Assembly: GCF_000067165.1 (NCBI RefSeq)
Contig: NC_010162.1
Coordinates: forward strand, 3,421,001-3,485,000
Length of the DNA stretch: 64,000 nucleotides
Direction of reading: 5' to 3'
DNA from: Sorangium cellulosum So ce56
GTDB lineage: Bacteria; Myxococcota_A; Polyangia; Polyangiales; Polyangiaceae
Shown: positions 62,729 through 64,000 of the stretch, piece after piece
Layout: each line of letters opens with the position of its first letter
How positions within the stretch are numbered: position 1 is the first letter of the stretch
Position numbers and translations under genes: made by a program
The notes under the pieces: generated by a model
What the model was told of the DNA's origin: nothing
What the model saw: only the letters and a program-made list of their open reading frames with translations
Databases searched by the model: none

Positions 62729-63708
62729 GCCCTGGGCGCCGAGCGATCGCGGCCATCGCATGTCTGTGCGCGTGCGCGGCCTGGGCTGTTCTATCGACGT
62801 CCGCGAGGGGGGCGGCGCCGCTGCCGCCCGACGTGGCGGCCCGCGTGGGCGCGAGCGACGTCGCCGTCGACTCGGTGGCGCGCATCGCGGCGGCGCAGCA
62901 GATCCCGCCCGCGCAGGCCCGGGACGCGGCGGTCCGCGACGCGCTCTGGGCCGCCGAGGCACGAGCCCGCGGCCTCGAACAGGAGCCCGACGTGCGGCGC
63001 GAGATCAGCCTGGTGCTCGCCCGTCGCATGCTCCACCGCCTGAAAGAGGAGGCGGCGAACGCCGGCCCGGTGACCGACGAAGAGCTGCGCGTCGCCACCG
63101 AGCGCCACTGGCTCGATCTCGATCGTCCCGAGGGGTACCGCACCGTGCACGCCGTCGTGAAGCTCCCGGAAGACGCTGGCGAGGCTACCCGTGACAGGGC
63201 GAAGGCGATCGCCGACGCCATCCGGACGGCCGTGTTGTCTTCGCGCGAGGTCGCTCAGCGCACCGAGCCGCCCCGCGCCGCGGGGACGCCGCAACCGCCC
63301 CCCGATCCGGCTGCAGAGGCGTTCATCAGCGCCGCGAAGGGCGTCCCTGCCGAGGGCTTCGAGGTCGTGGCGCAGGCGCTCTCGCCGGTGACGGAGGCGG
63401 GCCGCGTGCTCACGCCGGAGACGCAGCAGTTTGACCCCGCTTTCTCCCGCGCGGCCGCGTCCCTCGTCGCGCGCGGAGATCTCACCGCACCGGTCACATC
63501 AGCCTTCGGCGTGCATGTCATCATGCTCCTCGAGCGCATCCCGGCGCAGGTGGTGCCTGTCGAGGAGCGACGCGGCCTGGTGCACGACGAGGTCGTGGCG
63601 GATCGCGCGCGCGCCGCCCAGTCGAGGTTCCTCGAGGTGGCACGGCGCGAGCCGAAGATCGCGGGGGCCGTCGATGCGTTGCTCGAGCTCGTGCGGATCG
63701 AGCCATGA
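62725..63708 (+). CDS. Exported parvulin-like peptidyl-prolyl isomerase
   Basis: 327 residues. A signal peptide (AIAAIACLCACAAWAVLS) is followed by a SurA-like N-terminal helical region (about 35-130) and a C-terminal rotamase-like domain (about 140-290; YRTVHAVVKLPEDA, VTSAFGVHVIMLLERIPA), typical of PPIC-type chaperones acting on periplasmic or outer-membrane proteins. The domain has an insert (about 175-205, Pro-rich). GTG overlaps the upstream stop and its own stop overlaps the next start (ATGA). Confidence 0.78.
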   Translation: MSPGRRAIAAIACLCACAAWAVLSTSARGAAPLPPDVAARVGASDVAVDSVARIAAAQQIPPAQARDAAVRDALWAAEARARGLEQEPDVRREISLVLARRMLHRLKEEAANAGPVTDEELRVATERHWLDLDRPEGYRTVHAVVKLPEDAGEATRDRAKAIADAIRTAVLSSREVAQRTEPPRAAGTPQPPPDPAAEAFISAAKGVPAEGFEVVAQALSPVTEAGRVLTPETQQFDPAFSRAAASLVARGDLTAPVTSAFGVHVIMLLERIPAQVVPVEERRGLVHDEVVADRARAAQSRFLEVARREPKIAGAVDALLELVRIEP

Positions 63709-64000
63709 CCACCTCGCGCAACGGAGGTCGCAACCGGACCCGACGCCGCCTTCCACGTGACCAGGCGCCGTCCTCCTTCACGTCGATCCTCGAGGATCTC
63801 CTGTGCGCGATCCCGGGCGCACACGCCGCCGCGCTCGTGGATTTCGAGGGGGAGACCATCGATTACGCCGGCGGGCTCGACCCCTACGATGTGAAGGTGA
63901 CCGCGGCCCACTGGCAGATCGTGCTGGCCGAGGTCGCAGGCTCGCGCCTGGGGGTGTCGCGCCAGATCACGGTGCGCGCTCACCGCAAGAGCTACATCGT
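63705..64000 (+). CDS. Roadblock/LC7-like protein, truncated by the window end
   Basis: The first 98 codons are seen. After a basic N-terminus (NGGRNRTRRRLPRD), FTSILEDLLCAIPGAHAAAL, VDFEGETIDYAGGLDPYD and AAHWQIVL match the Roadblock/LC7 pattern used with small GTPases such as MglA in motility and polarity. Start ATG overlaps the PPIase stop. The end lies beyond the window. Confidence 0.6.
   Translation, partial: MTTSRNGGRNRTRRRLPRDQAPSSFTSILEDLLCAIPGAHAAALVDFEGETIDYAGGLDPYDVKVTAAHWQIVLAEVAGSRLGVSRQITVRAHRKSYI

Overview
The window is very GC-rich chromosomal DNA with strongly GC-biased third codon positions, so long spurious open frames lie antisense to real genes. Gene content points to a myxobacterium of the Sorangium/Polyangium type: a Hanks-type Ser/Thr kinase with a Pro-rich tail, many TPR and Pro/Ala-rich envelope proteins, a MYXO-CTERM-like C-terminus, Cys-rich lipoproteins, LRR and collagen-like surface proteins, a receiver-GAF-HD-GYP protein and an NtrC-type regulator. 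The genus is inferred from style; no rRNA is present.

Layout. 1-5.6 kb: a Cys-rich secreted protein; a Ro60/TROVE protein (680-2311, minus) with an oversized tRNA-like RNA directly upstream on the same strand (2478-2615); an LRR lipoprotein; a 42-bp tandem repeat; and a protein with a His-rich tail. 5.6-19.7 kb (all minus): S9 peptidase, large TPR protein, small beta-barrel, zinc-ribbon/membrane/winged-helix protein, TPR membrane protein, lipB coupled to a REC-GAF-HD-GYP protein, and an RlmD-like methyltransferase fused to an RluA-type pseudouridine synthase. 20-26.3 kb: TPR/Lys-Pro linker/barrel protein, frataxin (cyaY), a phosphonoacetaldehyde dehydrogenase and phosphonoacetate hydrolase pair, tRNA-Arg(UCU) and an undecaprenyl diphosphate synthase. 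26.5-33 kb (minus): two-component system and a set of envelope proteins. 33-39 kb (plus): NtrC-like activator, SUMF1-like lipoprotein, and a three-gene ABC-like cassette whose ATPase lacks its catalytic motifs. 39-45 kb: receiver-like protein, YceI, DUF362, smpB with a small partner, and a Gly-rich lipoprotein followed by a collagen-like protein. 45-50.4 kb: a double-length UvrA. 50.4-53.8 kb (minus): small TM2-like protein, a Pro-rich membrane protein and a Ser/Thr kinase that share a C-terminal tail. 54-64 kb: nadC-birA (overlapping), queE, divergent fbp/FBP aldolase, pepA-ttcA, membrane proteins, a parvulin-like PPIase and the start of a Roadblock/LC7-like gene.

The most interesting locus is Ro60 plus the tRNA-like RNA. 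Bacterial Ro60 orthologues are known to work with Y RNAs, often encoded nearby, and one class of these (YrlA) carries a tRNA-like module. Here the RNA keeps a complete acceptor stem, D arm, T arm and encoded CCA, but about 84 nt replace the anticodon arm and variable loop, which normally take about 22 nt. I read this as a candidate myxobacterial Y RNA with a standard (5'-acceptor-D-insert-T-acceptor-3') tRNA frame. Other notable items are the methyltransferase-pseudouridine synthase fusion, the four-ATPase UvrA, the degenerate ABC ATPase cassette, and a long hairpin element at 5559-5626.
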